From Chryseobacterium mucoviscidosis (GTDB lineage: Bacteria; Bacteroidota; Bacteroidia; Flavobacteriales; Weeksellaceae), in contig NZ_MVAG01000113.1 of NCBI RefSeq assembly GCF_002177115.1, positions 101,372 to 165,371 of the forward strand: a DNA stretch of 64,000 nucleotides. Reading direction: 5' to 3'. Position 1 is the first letter of the stretch; each line of letters starts with the position of its first letter. The notes below the pieces were generated by a model. The model was not told the DNA's origin. It was given only the letters and a program-made list of their open reading frames with translations, and ran no database searches. Shown here piece after piece: positions 50,810 through 61,196 of the stretch. The position numbers were made by a program, and so were the translations under genes.

Positions 50810-53467
50810 ATGAAAGAAAAAGAAAGACTGTCCGACGTTACTTGGAAAAAATGGGGACCTTACGTCAGCAACCGCGAATGGGGATTGGTGCGCGAAGATT
50901 ACAGCGCAGAAGGAGATGCATGGAACTACACCAATCACGACATTGCTGAAGCCAAAACCTACCGTTGGGGCGAAGAAGGAATCTGCGGCATCTGTGATGA
51001 CCTTCAGAAACTTGTTTTTTCAGTCGGATTCTGGAACAAAAAAGATAAAATGGTGAAAGAACGCTTCTTTGGCTTATCAAACGGTCAGGGAAACCATGGG
51101 GAAGATGTAAAAGAATATTTTTACTATCTCGACTCTACGCCTACGCATTCTTATATGAAAATGCTGTATAAGTATCCTCAAAATGCATTTCCCTACGATG
51201 ATCTCATAAAAACCAACGCAGAAAGAGGAAAAGAAGATCCCGAATACGAATTAATCGATACCGGAATTTTCGACCAAAACGAATACTTTGATATTTTTAT
51301 TGAATATGCCAAAGAAAGTCAGAATGATATTCTTGTGAAATTAACCGTGGTTAATAAATCAGAAAAAGAAGCTCCTTTAATCATTCTGCCTACAGTCTGG
51401 TTCAGAAATACATGGAACTGGGGATATAATAATTACAAACCTCAGATGAACGCTGAAAATTCAGATTGTCTCACGATTAATCATCACGATTTAGAAATCA
51501 AAAATGTATACGCAAAAAATGCTCAGAAAGTATTATTCTGCGATAACGAAACGAATAATGAAAGACTGTATCAGTCTCAGAACCAGTCAAAATATACCAA
51601 AGACGGAATCAACGATTTTATCATCAACGGAAATTCCCAGTCCGTAAACCCAAAAGATTTCGGAACAAAAGCATCCTTTCTCATCGACGAAAATTTTAAG
51701 CCAAAAGAAACAAAAACGTTTGAATTCAGACTTTCGGATCAGGATCTGAAACAGCCTTTTCAGGATTTTGAGGAAATTTTTGTTTCAAGACAGAAAGAAG
51801 CAGACGAATTTTATGCAGACATTCAGTGCGGAATAAAAACAGAAGACGAAAAACTGGTTCAGCGACAGGCTTTTGCAGGAATGCTCTGGAACAAAATGTT
51901 CTATCATTACAATGTGGAACGTTGGCTGAAAGGAGATCCTTCACAGATCCCACCCCCAAAATCCCGTGAACACATCAGAAATTCTGAATGGAAGCACCTC
52001 AACAATGAACACATTATTTCCATGCCCGACAAATGGGAATATCCGTGGTACGCAACGTGGGATCTTGCTTTTCATACCATCAGTTTTTCATTAATTGATC
52101 CGGATTTTGCAAAACATCAGCTCAAACTGTTTCTTTTTGAGTGGTATATGCATCCAAACGGACAGCTTCCGGCTTATGAATGGGATTTTAGTGATGTAAA
52201 TCCACCTGTTCATGCATGGGCAGTTTTTAGGGTTTTTAAAATAGATGAATATCTGAAAGGTAATCCCGATCTGCAATTTCTGGAAAGTGCTTTTCAGAAA
52301 CTCTTGATGAATTTCACATGGTGGGTCAATAAAAAAGATAACAACGGAAATAATATTTTCGAAGGAGGATTTTTAGGACTCGACAATATTGGTGTTTTCG
52401 ACCGGAATATGCCGCTTCCCAACGGAGAACATCTGGAACAGTCCGACGGAACGAGCTGGATGGCAATGTTTGCTTTAAACATGATGAGAATTGCTCTTGA
52501 ACTTGCTTTGTATAACAATGTGTATGAAGAAATGGCGATGAAGTTTTTTGAGCATTTTCTGGCAATTGCCAATTCTCTGGACAACATGGGAGAAGAATGT
52601 TTCAGTTTATGGGATGAAGAAGATGAATTCTTTTATGATGCCATTGCTTCGAGCGATGGAGATCATATGTATCTGAAATTAAGAACAATTGTGGGACTTA
52701 TTCCTATGTTTGCAGTTGAGGTTATCGATGATGAAATGATCGAAAAACTGCCGAATTTCAAGAAAAGAATGAAGTGGGTTCTGGAAAATAAACCTGAACT
52801 GGCTGCTTTGGTTTCTCATTGGGAAGTAAAAGGTGATGAATCCAAACATTTACTTTCTCTTTTAAGAGGTCACCGTTTAAAGAGATTATTAAGCAGAATG
52901 CTCGATCCGGATCAGTTTTTAAGCGAATTCGGCGTTCGTGCGCTGTCAAAAGAATATGAAGAAAATCCGTTTACCCTAAATCTCAACGGAATAGATTATA
53001 AGGTAAAATATACTCCCGCAGAAAGCGACAGCGGACTTTTCGGAGGAAACAGCAACTGGCGCGGTCCCATCTGGTTTCCGATTAATTTTTTAATTATTGA
53101 AAGTCTGCAACGCTTCTTTTTCTATTACAGTCCCGATTTTTTGGTGGAATATCCTACAGGAAGCGGAAACTATTCTAATCTTGATGAAATTGCAGAGGCT
53201 TTAAGCAGAAGACTGTCTTCATTATTTTTGAAGGATGAACATGGAAACCGTCCTTTTAATTCCCAATATCCCAGATTTCAGACCGATCCGGATTTTAAAG
53301 ATTATATTTTGTTCTACGAATATTTTCACGGAGATACCGGTCGTGGAGTAGGAGCATCGCATCAGACAGGTTGGACAGGACTTATTGCCAAAATTTTAAT
53401 GCCAAGATTTTCACGGAAAAATATTGCAGAATCTGAGACTGAAACACCGAAAAATGTGGAATTTTAA
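50810..53467 (+). CDS. GH63/MGH1-like glycoside hydrolase (glucosidase)
   Basis: 885 residues, cytoplasmic. (alpha/alpha)6-barrel features of the MGH1-like/GH63 group: WYATWDLAFHTI with the catalytic acid region, WDFSDVNPPVHAWA, NRMPLP-like FDRNMPLPNG and the C-terminal HGDTGRGVGASHQTGWT. Related proteins hydrolyse or synthesise alpha-glucosides. The preceding SDR gene suggests a common pathway, but there is a 340-base gap with repeats. Confidence 0.9.
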   Translation: MKEKERLSDVTWKKWGPYVSNREWGLVREDYSAEGDAWNYTNHDIAEAKTYRWGEEGICGICDDLQKLVFSVGFWNKKDKMVKERFFGLSNGQGNHGEDVKEYFYYLDSTPTHSYMKMLYKYPQNAFPYDDLIKTNAERGKEDPEYELIDTGIFDQNEYFDIFIEYAKESQNDILVKLTVVNKSEKEAPLIILPTVWFRNTWNWGYNNYKPQMNAENSDCLTINHHDLEIKNVYAKNAQKVLFCDNETNNERLYQSQNQSKYTKDGINDFIINGNSQSVNPKDFGTKASFLIDENFKPKETKTFEFRLSDQDLKQPFQDFEEIFVSRQKEADEFYADIQCGIKTEDEKLVQRQAFAGMLWNKMFYHYNVERWLKGDPSQIPPPKSREHIRNSEWKHLNNEHIISMPDKWEYPWYATWDLAFHTISFSLIDPDFAKHQLKLFLFEWYMHPNGQLPAYEWDFSDVNPPVHAWAVFRVFKIDEYLKGNPDLQFLESAFQKLLMNFTWWVNKKDNNGNNIFEGGFLGLDNIGVFDRNMPLPNGEHLEQSDGTSWMAMFALNMMRIALELALYNNVYEEMAMKFFEHFLAIANSLDNMGEECFSLWDEEDEFFYDAIASSDGDHMYLKLRTIVGLIPMFAVEVIDDEMIEKLPNFKKRMKWVLENKPELAALVSHWEVKGDESKHLLSLLRGHRLKRLLSRMLDPDQFLSEFGVRALSKEYEENPFTLNLNGIDYKVKYTPAESDSGLFGGNSNWRGPIWFPINFLIIESLQRFFFYYSPDFLVEYPTGSGNYSNLDEIAEALSRRLSSLFLKDEHGNRPFNSQYPRFQTDPDFKDYILFYEYFHGDTGRGVGASHQTGWTGLIAKILMPRFSRKNIAESETETPKNVEF

Positions 53468-53507
53468 ATCAATAATATCTTACTTAACGCCAATTCTCAG
53501 GTATTAA

Positions 53508-54194
53508 TCATTCAAATATCTGTTGAATAACTTCCAGAGAAGTCGGAATTTTAAAATCGGTGATATGGTAATGATAATACACAAGTAAGCTGTCGAGAAA
53601 TTCTTTTCTGAAATTGGAATGTATTTTAATACTGTAAGGATTTTCAGCCGATAAGATGGTTTTCCAAATGGCTGAAACTTCTTCGGTAAAGAGTTGATGC
53701 ATTATTTCATGCGTAAAAGTTCCGGTTTCCGGATCAAGAAATTTCCCCGAATTCAGTAATGGCGCAACACCCTGAATTTTTAGAATTTTAATTAAAAAAA
53801 TAAGATGCGACTGATAGTTGCGGCTTTCCAGCTCATCCGTAAATTCTTCAAGACAGAAAAAAATATGATGATTTTTGTTTTCATGTCTTAAATTCTGATT
53901 TAAAAAATCTGAAATAAAAAAAACAACCGTATTACAGCGAATATCCGTATAAATATCGTTGCTTTTAATCAGTTCAAATTTTGAAATTGTCTGGATTCCG
54001 TTTCCTTTTACAGGATTTAAAGAGAAATTAAGCTTGCTTAACGGCAGAAGAAGGGCTTTTTTCTTATTTTTCTTAGCGTATATTCCTTTCAAAAAATAAG
54101 ACTGAAACCCGTCTTCTTCGGTGAAACAGTGCAGTACTGCATCATTTTCGCCATATTTTATATAGGATAGTAAAAATCCGCTTTGTGAATTCAT
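53508..54194 (-). CDS. recO: DNA repair protein RecO
   Basis: 228 residues. N-terminal OB fold (GFLLSYIKYGENDAVLHCFT, KGIYAKKNKKKALLLPLSKL) followed by a helical domain, as in Bacteroidota RecO. Helps load RecA in the RecF pathway. Its start abuts the porZ stop (shared base 54194). Confidence 0.9.
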   Translation of the reverse strand: MNSQSGFLLSYIKYGENDAVLHCFTEEDGFQSYFLKGIYAKKNKKKALLLPLSKLNFSLNPVKGNGIQTISKFELIKSNDIYTDIRCNTVVFFISDFLNQNLRHENKNHHIFFCLEEFTDELESRNYQSHLIFLIKILKIQGVAPLLNSGKFLDPETGTFTHEIMHQLFTEEVSAIWKTILSAENPYSIKIHSNFRKEFLDSLLVYYHYHITDFKIPTSLEVIQQIFE

Positions 54195-56479
54195 TAATTT
54201 ACGACAGCAATCTTCGCTGTAGCTTTATCGGAGCCGTCTTCATTCGTCATTAAAACAAAATAAACTCCGGAAGCAACTCTGCTTCCTCTCTGGTTATTGA
54301 GATCCCACTCATAATATCCACCTCTTGCCACTGCGGAATGTACAACGTTTCCGGCAGCATCAGCAATTCGGATGTTGGTAACTTCTGCCAAACCTTTAAT
54401 AGTAACTTTTCCTTTAAAATTAGAATACACTACAGGATTCGGGTAAACAAGTACATTGCCGAAGTTTGATGTTACATCGGCAACATCACCCTGATACGTT
54501 ACAATTCCGTCGTAAGAAACAAAATATACTTTTCCTGTTTTTTTATCAACCTTTATATCGGTAATGGTATTCGTCGGAAGCGGAGAATTTTCTTTGGTAA
54601 AATGTTTAATGGTCTGTTGTCCGTCTGCAGAAAGATAATAAACTCCACCACCATCAACAGAAACCCACTTGTGGTCTCCTGCATCCACCTCAATCTGTAA
54701 AATCTGCCCGTCTCTGAAAAGTTCTTCGCCCAATCCGTTCTGTTCTATAATAATTGGCTCAACGGTTGCGGAAGAGGGTGTTTTTATAGCAGAAACAGCA
54801 TTTGGCAAAACTCTTAGTCCGGCATCCGTACCGATCCATGCATCTCCGGATTTATCGACAGCTACAGAAAGCGTTCCACCGGAAGTTGTTGCGAAGCCGT
54901 TAGGTTGTGTTAAAATATAGGCAGTATCGTCAGAAGTGCTTTGCGTTTTCTTTGTATCGTAAGCTATAAAATTATTAGTTCGCGGAGTAGGAATAAAAAG
55001 AAGTCCTTCACTGTAAAGAGCCTTTTGGGAAGCTCCAAATTGAGAAGTGGTATTTTTTATAACAAAGTCATCTCCTGTTCTGTCATATGCACCGATTGCT
55101 GTATAAGGTCCAAGTGCAGCACCGTCACCAGAGAAAGCTATAGAAGCAAAAAGATTGTTCGAATCATCAAAAGTCAAACCTACGGGACGTCTTGTGAAGA
55201 TATTAGTAGTTCCTAAATCATACCTTTTGACAAAAGTAAAATCCTTGTTTCCTGCATTGTATTTCATTTTATAAATTCCGCGTGATCCATCCGTCATGTA
55301 GTTAGCAAAAAATACATCAGTTGGATTTACAGGATCTGCAACAACATCCAATACATTGAATACGGTTGAATTTCCTTTAAAATAGGAAGGATAGATCCAG
55401 CTCATCCCGTCAAAATAATAAAATCCGGGATTTTTTATATTGAAAATAGGGGTATTGAATCTGCTTTCTCTTCCTCCGGTAGAAACCAAAATCTGATTTT
55501 CTCCGTAAAGACTGATTTTATAGGCATAATTCTGATAAGGACCATCCGGTTTGAAGGTATTTCCCCCCTCGTTTTTAATTCCTGAAAAAATTGTTCCGCC
55601 ATACACACTGCTTCCTACAGTGGTTGCGGTGTTACATTCCTCACCAAAAGTTACGTTTGCGTTAAAGTTTCCGTTGGTTCCGAATGTATACACTCTGCTG
55701 AGATCCGTAACTACAATACTGTTATTAGTTACTACGACATCATGAACATTGGTAAATGATTGTGAAAGCGGAGTGAAAGCTCCTCCATTATATACATAGG
55801 CTGTATTAGCTGAAGAAAAGCTCAGCACCCCTTCGGAATCGATATGCTTGAATGTACCTGCCAATTCTGTAGTCCAAGTCGAAAAAACAGGGAAAGTAGT
55901 ATTCATCTCATGGCTTCTAAGACCGGTGTTGGTTACAGAAAACACTTTATTTCCGAAGATCGTGGCTTCATTACTTGCCTGATAAACTCCTCCTGATAAA
56001 AAGAATGCAGAATCTTTAAATTCTTTCTTCTTCAAATCGAATATTGAAACACCGTAACCTACAGAAATAACAGCAAGGTCTCCGGTAATTGAGATATGGT
56101 TGATTTTTTTGCTTCCGTTATACCCGGTCGCAATAGGAATATCAACAACATAAGTAATTCCATCCGGAGTTATGACGTCCAGCGAGCCGTTTTGATAACC
56201 TACCAAACCGATTTTGTTCTGCGGATTGTAATCAAAAGCTGAAACTTTAACCTCATGCAAACCGTTTGCTTTAGACAGTTTGGTAATTTCACCGGAAGAA
56301 ATGGTATAGTAGAAAACCCCGCTTTCTGCTGCTGCAACTATTTTTCCGTTATCTTCTTTCATGGCAAGAACATTATTGTAGGAGAATAAGTCTGCCCATT
56401 TTTTTGAAGAAATAGTCTGTGCATGTGCAACTTGCAGGGATGCTAAAATACCAAGAGAGATTAAAGAGAGTTTTTTCAT
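54194..56479 (-). CDS. porZ: PorZ-like T9SS protein with beta-propellers
   Basis: 761 residues with signal peptide (LISLGILASLQVAHAQT). Two propeller-like regions (WADLFSYNNVLAMKEDNGKI; two-component-regulator-type blades WIGTDAGLRVLPN, WVSVDGGGVYYL) end in a type A T9SS sorting domain (VLVYPNPVV, VASGVYFVLMTNEDG). PorZ is part of the attachment complex that handles T9SS cargo at the surface. Typical neighbour of recO in this family. Confidence 0.9.
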   Translation of the reverse strand: MKKLSLISLGILASLQVAHAQTISSKKWADLFSYNNVLAMKEDNGKIVAAAESGVFYYTISSGEITKLSKANGLHEVKVSAFDYNPQNKIGLVGYQNGSLDVITPDGITYVVDIPIATGYNGSKKINHISITGDLAVISVGYGVSIFDLKKKEFKDSAFFLSGGVYQASNEATIFGNKVFSVTNTGLRSHEMNTTFPVFSTWTTELAGTFKHIDSEGVLSFSSANTAYVYNGGAFTPLSQSFTNVHDVVVTNNSIVVTDLSRVYTFGTNGNFNANVTFGEECNTATTVGSSVYGGTIFSGIKNEGGNTFKPDGPYQNYAYKISLYGENQILVSTGGRESRFNTPIFNIKNPGFYYFDGMSWIYPSYFKGNSTVFNVLDVVADPVNPTDVFFANYMTDGSRGIYKMKYNAGNKDFTFVKRYDLGTTNIFTRRPVGLTFDDSNNLFASIAFSGDGAALGPYTAIGAYDRTGDDFVIKNTTSQFGASQKALYSEGLLFIPTPRTNNFIAYDTKKTQSTSDDTAYILTQPNGFATTSGGTLSVAVDKSGDAWIGTDAGLRVLPNAVSAIKTPSSATVEPIIIEQNGLGEELFRDGQILQIEVDAGDHKWVSVDGGGVYYLSADGQQTIKHFTKENSPLPTNTITDIKVDKKTGKVYFVSYDGIVTYQGDVADVTSNFGNVLVYPNPVVYSNFKGKVTIKGLAEVTNIRIADAAGNVVHSAVARGGYYEWDLNNQRGSRVASGVYFVLMTNEDGSDKATAKIAVVN

Positions 56480-56481
56480 GC

Positions 56482-57432
56482 TTATGCTTTTATGCTGCTG
56501 TCTATAACCTGATTATTCCAGGAAATATGTTTTACATTTTTATTAGTATCAAAAAAGAAATCTATTCTGCCGAGCAGAAGACCTGCCCATCCTACCTGAT
56601 TTACCAGAATATTTTTACCCGCTCTGTTGGTAAAAGTCTGGGGTTCCGGCAGGAAGGTATGGGTATGACCGCCCAGAATAACATCAATATTTTCTGTTTT
56701 GGCAGCTAAGATTTTATCACTTATTTTATTGGGTTCGTCTTTGTAATCGTAGCCTATGTGTGAAAGGCAGATCACAAGATCACATTTTTGTTCGTTTTTC
56801 AGGAAGTTGGAATAATGTTGGGCAACGTCAACAGGATCGGAGTAAACCGTTTCTCCATATTGTTTTTTGCCAACGAGCCCGTCGAGTTGAATGCCCACTC
56901 CGAAAATTCCTACCTTGATTCCGTTTTTATTGAATATTTTGTATGGAGACGTTTTTCCGTCCAGAACGGTATTTTTAAAATCGTAATTTGAACAGATGAA
57001 AGGGAATTTTGCATTGGGCAAAACTTTCAAAAATCCGTTCAGACCATTATCAAAATCATGATTTCCCATGGTGGAAGCATCATATTTCATCATGGACATT
57101 AATTTAAACTCCAATTCACCGCCGAAAAAGTTGAAATAGGGAGTTCCCTGAAAAATATCTCCGGAATCCAGAAGCAAAACATTGCTTTCCTGATTTCTGA
57201 TCTGTTGTATTAAACTTGCCCTTCTTGCAAAACCTCCCTGATTGGGATTTTTGGTATAGCTTGCGTCAAAAGGCTCTATTCTGCTGTGCTGATCGTTGGT
57301 GTGAAGAATAGTAAGTTTCGTTGCGGACTTTAAATCAAGAATGTTTAATTCTTCCGCCATCATCATATTGGGAGCTAAAGCCATTGCTAAAGTTCCGCTA
57401 CCTATTGCTTTTAAAAAACTTTTTCTATCCAT
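56482..57432 (-). CDS. 5'-nucleotidase metallophosphatase subunit
   Basis: 316 residues. A twin-residue start MDRKSFLKAIGSGTLAMALA suggests an exported (Tat-like) signal. Motifs LTILHTNDQHS, LDSGDIFQG, MGNHDFDNG and VILGGHTHTF define the UshA-type metallophosphatase domain. The C-terminal nucleotidase domain is encoded separately by the upstream gene, so the enzyme is split. Confidence 0.93.
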   Translation of the reverse strand: MDRKSFLKAIGSGTLAMALAPNMMMAEELNILDLKSATKLTILHTNDQHSRIEPFDASYTKNPNQGGFARRASLIQQIRNQESNVLLLDSGDIFQGTPYFNFFGGELEFKLMSMMKYDASTMGNHDFDNGLNGFLKVLPNAKFPFICSNYDFKNTVLDGKTSPYKIFNKNGIKVGIFGVGIQLDGLVGKKQYGETVYSDPVDVAQHYSNFLKNEQKCDLVICLSHIGYDYKDEPNKISDKILAAKTENIDVILGGHTHTFLPEPQTFTNRAGKNILVNQVGWAGLLLGRIDFFFDTNKNVKHISWNNQVIDSSIKA

Positions 57433-58199
57433 TACTTTTTACCGATAAAATTTAGACGAACATCTGTATTGGGAACAACTTCAGGAGTTTTCTTAAAATA
57501 ATCGATGAAAAGATCTCTTAATTTAATTCCTGTCGGGATCATTTCTCCTTTCGAGAAGAATTTCATATTGTCGCCTCCCAAAGCCAGATAATCTGAAGTG
57601 GCAATATAATAATCCTGTTCCGGATTTACTGTCTTTCCGTTAATTAAAGTTTTGGTTAGCTGTCCGTTATTGGTTTCTATATACAAATGAGACACAGGAT
57701 TGTTTACCTGATGTTCTGCATAATAATCGAAAAGTCCCTGAAGATCACTGCCTTTCATTTTTACGATAATCACTTCATTTTCAAAAGGCATTACTTCAAA
57801 AACACTTTTCAGTAAAATATCTCCTTTCCCGATCGTGGTACGGATTCCTCCGATGTTAATGAGGGCTGCGTCTACATTTTTCTGTAAATTTTTCTTTGCC
57901 CATACATCAGCTCCGTCGAAAGTATAATCTGCTAAAAGATTACCTAAGTTACTGTTATCGCCTTGTTTTGTAAGATCTACATCGGTGTGAGAGATCTTTT
58001 GGTTCATCTCTTTATCCAGTTTTTGCTTGTAAGGTTCGATAATTTTTACAAATTCCTCATCATTTTTTAGCTCATTATTAATAGAAATATTTTTCTGGGT
58101 TTTTACCTCTGCAATCTGCATGGAAGAAGCCGATGAAGCCGTCTTACAAGCCGAAAGGGCAGCCAGAGCAATTCCTAATAACAAGAATTTATTTTTCAT
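57432..58199 (-). CDS. 5'-nucleotidase C-terminal domain lipoprotein
   Basis: 255 residues with lipobox ALSACKTAS. It contains NLLADYTFDGADVWAKKN, LINIGGIRTTIGKGDILL, VFEVMPFENEVIIVKMKG and YLALGGDNMKFF, the substrate-binding half of UshA-like nucleotidases. It overlaps the metallophosphatase gene by one base; the two products presumably assemble into one periplasmic or outer-membrane enzyme. Confidence 0.93.
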   Translation of the reverse strand: MKNKFLLLGIALAALSACKTASSASSMQIAEVKTQKNISINNELKNDEEFVKIIEPYKQKLDKEMNQKISHTDVDLTKQGDNSNLGNLLADYTFDGADVWAKKNLQKNVDAALINIGGIRTTIGKGDILLKSVFEVMPFENEVIIVKMKGSDLQGLFDYYAEHQVNNPVSHLYIETNNGQLTKTLINGKTVNPEQDYYIATSDYLALGGDNMKFFSKGEMIPTGIKLRDLFIDYFKKTPEVVPNTDVRLNFIGKK

Positions 58200-58386
58200 A
58201 CGTCGACAATTATATTATTAAGGTATTGGTAATTATCATTCTATTGTATATTGATAAACAATTTAGCTGATAACTCCATTATATCTTTTAGTATATGCAA
58301 ATATAATTATATGTATAATAAAACATTATTAATTATTAGAAATTCTTCTCACAAATGATTAAATTTGGCAAAAATAATTCTAACAG

Positions 58387-59259
58387 ATGAGCATTTTAAA
58401 AGGAGTAGGTGTTGCTTTGGTAACGCCCTTTAATGAAGATTTATCCGTAGATTTCGATAGTTTAACAAAATTGGTAGACTACAATATCGAAAACGGAACA
58501 GGTTATTTAGTTGTTTTGGGAACTACAGCGGAGGCTGCAACGCTTTCTGCCGAGGAAAAGAAACAGGTAATTGAGCATATCATTAAGGTTAATAATAAAC
58601 GGGTTCCTTTGGTTTTGGGAATCGGCGGAAATAATACTCTTGAAGTAAAGAAACAGATTGAAGAAGCAGATCTTTCTGAATTTACTGCAGTACTTTCTGT
58701 TTCTCCTTATTACAACAAACCCAATCAGGAAGGGCTTTATCAGCATTATAAAATGTTGGCTTCAACCGGGAAAAATATTATTATCTACAACGTTCCTTCG
58801 AGAACAGGACAAAATGTTGAGGCAGAAACAACGCTGCGCTTGGCAAGAGAGTTCCCTAATTTATTCCTGATTAAAGAAGCGGCTCCGAATATTCTTCAGT
58901 ACTTCGATATTTTAAGAAAGAAGCCGGAAGGTTTCAATCTGGTTTCTGGGGATGATGAATATACGCTTGCTGTAACTTTAGCAGGTGGAGCAGGGGTAAT
59001 TTCTGTAATCGGACAAGCGTATCCTAAAGAATTTTCTACCATGGTTCAGTTGGCTTTTGATAAAAAAGTGGATGAAGCCTACGAAATCCATAACAAGCTG
59101 GTTGAGATCACAAGACTGATTTTTGCTGAGGGAAATCCTTGCGGAATTAAAGTGATTCTGGCAGAAATGGGAATCATCAAAAACTATCTGAGACTTCCGT
59201 TGATCGCTGCTTCAGAAGGGCTTCATGCTAAAATTAAAGCTGAAATGGCAAATATTTAA
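58387..59259 (+). CDS. dapA: 4-hydroxy-tetrahydrodipicolinate synthase
   Basis: 290 residues. VALVTPFNEDLSVDF, VVLGTTAEAATLS, YYNKPNQEGLYQHY, IIIYNVPSRTGQNV and FLIKEAAPN with the Schiff-base Lys are the DapA hallmarks. First committed step to lysine and diaminopimelate. Single gene with a clear terminator. Confidence 0.96.
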   Translation: MSILKGVGVALVTPFNEDLSVDFDSLTKLVDYNIENGTGYLVVLGTTAEAATLSAEEKKQVIEHIIKVNNKRVPLVLGIGGNNTLEVKKQIEEADLSEFTAVLSVSPYYNKPNQEGLYQHYKMLASTGKNIIIYNVPSRTGQNVEAETTLRLAREFPNLFLIKEAAPNILQYFDILRKKPEGFNLVSGDDEYTLAVTLAGGAGVISVIGQAYPKEFSTMVQLAFDKKVDEAYEIHNKLVEITRLIFAEGNPCGIKVILAEMGIIKNYLRLPLIAASEGLHAKIKAEMANI

Positions 59260-59327
59260 AAGGAAGTTATTAATCTGCTTTATAATGAATGGTGAATTCA
59301 CAGTAACATTTTAAAGCATTCCAAAAT

Positions 59328-59365
59328 ATCAGGTGAAAGAATCAGTTCTTTCACCTTTTTCAATT
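59328..59365 (+). terminator. dapA terminator
   Basis: AGGTGAAAGAA/TTCTTTCACCT stem followed by TTTTTC. Confidence 0.85.
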
Positions 59366-59381
59366 TTTAAAATTTAATTAA

Positions 59382-59879
59382 ATGAAATTAATAGAAGCTA
59401 CAGAAAAAGATATTCCGATGATTCAGGATTTGGCAAGAAGATCCTGGGAAAGTGCATATAAGGGGATTATCTCGAATGAACAGATTAATTATATGTTGGA
59501 GAAAATGTATTCAGAAGAGGAAATTTCATCCCATTTGAAGAATCCGGATTATCATTATTTTTTAATTTTTGATGAAAATAATAATTCCTTTGAAGGCTTT
59601 ATGGGATATGAAAACGGTTACGAAGATGTTACAACGAAGCTCCACAGAATCTATCTGGTTCCGGAAAGTAAGGGAAAAGGTTTTGGAAAAGGAGCCCTGA
59701 ACTTTTTAAAGCAGAAAATTTCTGAGAGTAATGATAAAAGAATTATTCTGAATGTGAATAAAGATAATAATGCTAAACATTTCTACGAATCTCAGGGATT
59801 TAAGGTTTATGATGAGGTAGTTCTGGATATTGGAGACGGTTTTGTAATGGATGATTACCTGATGGAATTCAAACTTTAA
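59382..59879 (+). CDS. GNAT-family N-acetyltransferase
   Basis: 165 residues. The acetyl-CoA loop is VPESKGKGFGKGALNFL, preceded by HRIYL and followed by AKHFYESQGFKVYDE. Full GNAT fold; substrate unknown. Located directly after the dapA terminator, without an obvious own promoter box. Confidence 0.9.
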   Translation: MKLIEATEKDIPMIQDLARRSWESAYKGIISNEQINYMLEKMYSEEEISSHLKNPDYHYFLIFDENNNSFEGFMGYENGYEDVTTKLHRIYLVPESKGKGFGKGALNFLKQKISESNDKRIILNVNKDNNAKHFYESQGFKVYDEVVLDIGDGFVMDDYLMEFKL

Positions 59880-60044
59880 AGGAGCTGAGATTGGAATTTT
59901 ATAAATCTTAAACATAATTCTATAAAATGTGATTTATTTATTTTTCGCATTTTTGTCATACCAAATCACCTTCAAAAGTACATTCATATGCTTGGTGCTA
60001 AGCTTTATTGGCTTTTTATCAGTATATTTTTTTTCATCCTTAGT

Positions 60045-60085
60045 GTTTAAATTCCTGTATTTAATAATGCAGGAGTTTTTTATTT
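60045..60085 (+). terminator. terminator downstream of GNAT gene
   Basis: AAATTCCTGTATT/AATGCAGGAGTTT hairpin followed by TTTTATTT. Confidence 0.65.
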
Positions 60086-60174
60086 ATGCAAAAAATAGCA
60101 GATTTTTATTATTTCACTTTTAATTGAAATAAAATTTTTATATTTACATTGAAACATTAAAGGATATATAAAAG

Positions 60175-60753
60175 ATGAAAATGTACGTAAAATTTGACTT
60201 CAATACCCTCTGTAAAAAGATTCTTGATGAGAAACTTCGGGAGCACGGTCTTAAATACAGGCTTCTGAATTTCGGAGAAGTAGAGTTCTATGAATCTCTT
60301 ACTCAGGAACAGCACAAGAATTTTAAAAAAAACCTTGAAGATTATGGAATTGAAATAATTGAAAATCAAAAGGCTGCGTTGGTACAAAAAATTAAAGATG
60401 CCATTGTAGAACTTATTTCTTCCGAAGAAGGAATCTCTGTAAAAGCTTCCATTTACATTGCCGAAAAACTCAATCACAGCTACGGATATCTTTCGAATTT
60501 GTTCTCGGAGATTACCCATACTTCCATTGAAAATTTTCTCATTATCCGCAAAATAGAATTTGCAAAAGAATTGATTATCAGTAAAAAGCTGAGTTTTACG
60601 GAGATCGCTTACCGCTTAAATTATTCCAGTGTAGCACATCTCAGCACCCAGTTTAAAAATACGACGGGAATGACGCCTTCTCAGTTCCAGAAAATTATTT
60701 CGCTGAGGAGAAAATTATCCCATATCAACGAACAATATTTGAAGGCTGTATGA
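60175..60753 (+). CDS. AraC-family helix-turn-helix regulator
   Basis: 192 residues. The C-terminal AraC double HTH reads YIAEKLNHSYGYLSNLFSE and FTEIAYRLNYSSVAHLSTQF with FKNTTGMTPSQFQK. The N-terminal ~80 residues (FDFNTLCKKILDEKLREHGL) form a small unrecognised sensor region. Its stop overlaps the next start (ATGA), so the two are translationally coupled. Confidence 0.92.
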   Translation: MKMYVKFDFNTLCKKILDEKLREHGLKYRLLNFGEVEFYESLTQEQHKNFKKNLEDYGIEIIENQKAALVQKIKDAIVELISSEEGISVKASIYIAEKLNHSYGYLSNLFSEITHTSIENFLIIRKIEFAKELIISKKLSFTEIAYRLNYSSVAHLSTQFKNTTGMTPSQFQKIISLRRKLSHINEQYLKAV

Positions 60754-61196
60754 CCAAAGATTATCTGAATATAATTCTTGTAGAAGAGGACGAAGGAAAA
60801 CAAATCTTTTTTGAAAATATATTTTCGGACTCAAAAATTGCCCTTAAAACAAATGCTTTTCACAAGATAAAATGTGTGATGGATTTGCTGGATGAAGAAG
60901 ATATTTTGATTCCTGAAATGCTCTGGATTAATAAAGATATTATTGCAAAAGACGATTTTGATTTTTTTTCAGTAATACAATCACATATGAAGTTTAATGA
61001 TACTGTGATTGTTATTTATTCGGAAAATTTTAAGAATGACGAAGAAGAAGATTTTTTGGTAAAAGGAATTAATGTTATTATGAAACTTCCTGATAATTAT
61101 ACAGATATGAAGAAAAAAGTGAGTGAGATTATCGCGATAAACTGGCAATATCATACTTCAGGATTCAATAAAAATAATTTTATCATGAAAGTGTGA
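60750..61196 (+). CDS. divergent response-regulator-receiver-like protein
   Basis: 148 residues with the strand order of a CheY fold: LNIILVEEDEGKQIFFENIF (E-E-D at the acidic pocket), MLWINKDI where the phospho-Asp would be (Asn-Lys instead of Asp) and TVIVIYSEN. Lack of the phospho-Asp suggests an atypical, phosphorylation-independent receiver working with the coupled AraC protein. Confidence 0.72.
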   Translation: MTKDYLNIILVEEDEGKQIFFENIFSDSKIALKTNAFHKIKCVMDLLDEEDILIPEMLWINKDIIAKDDFDFFSVIQSHMKFNDTVIVIYSENFKNDEEEDFLVKGINVIMKLPDNYTDMKKKVSEIIAINWQYHTSGFNKNNFIMKV

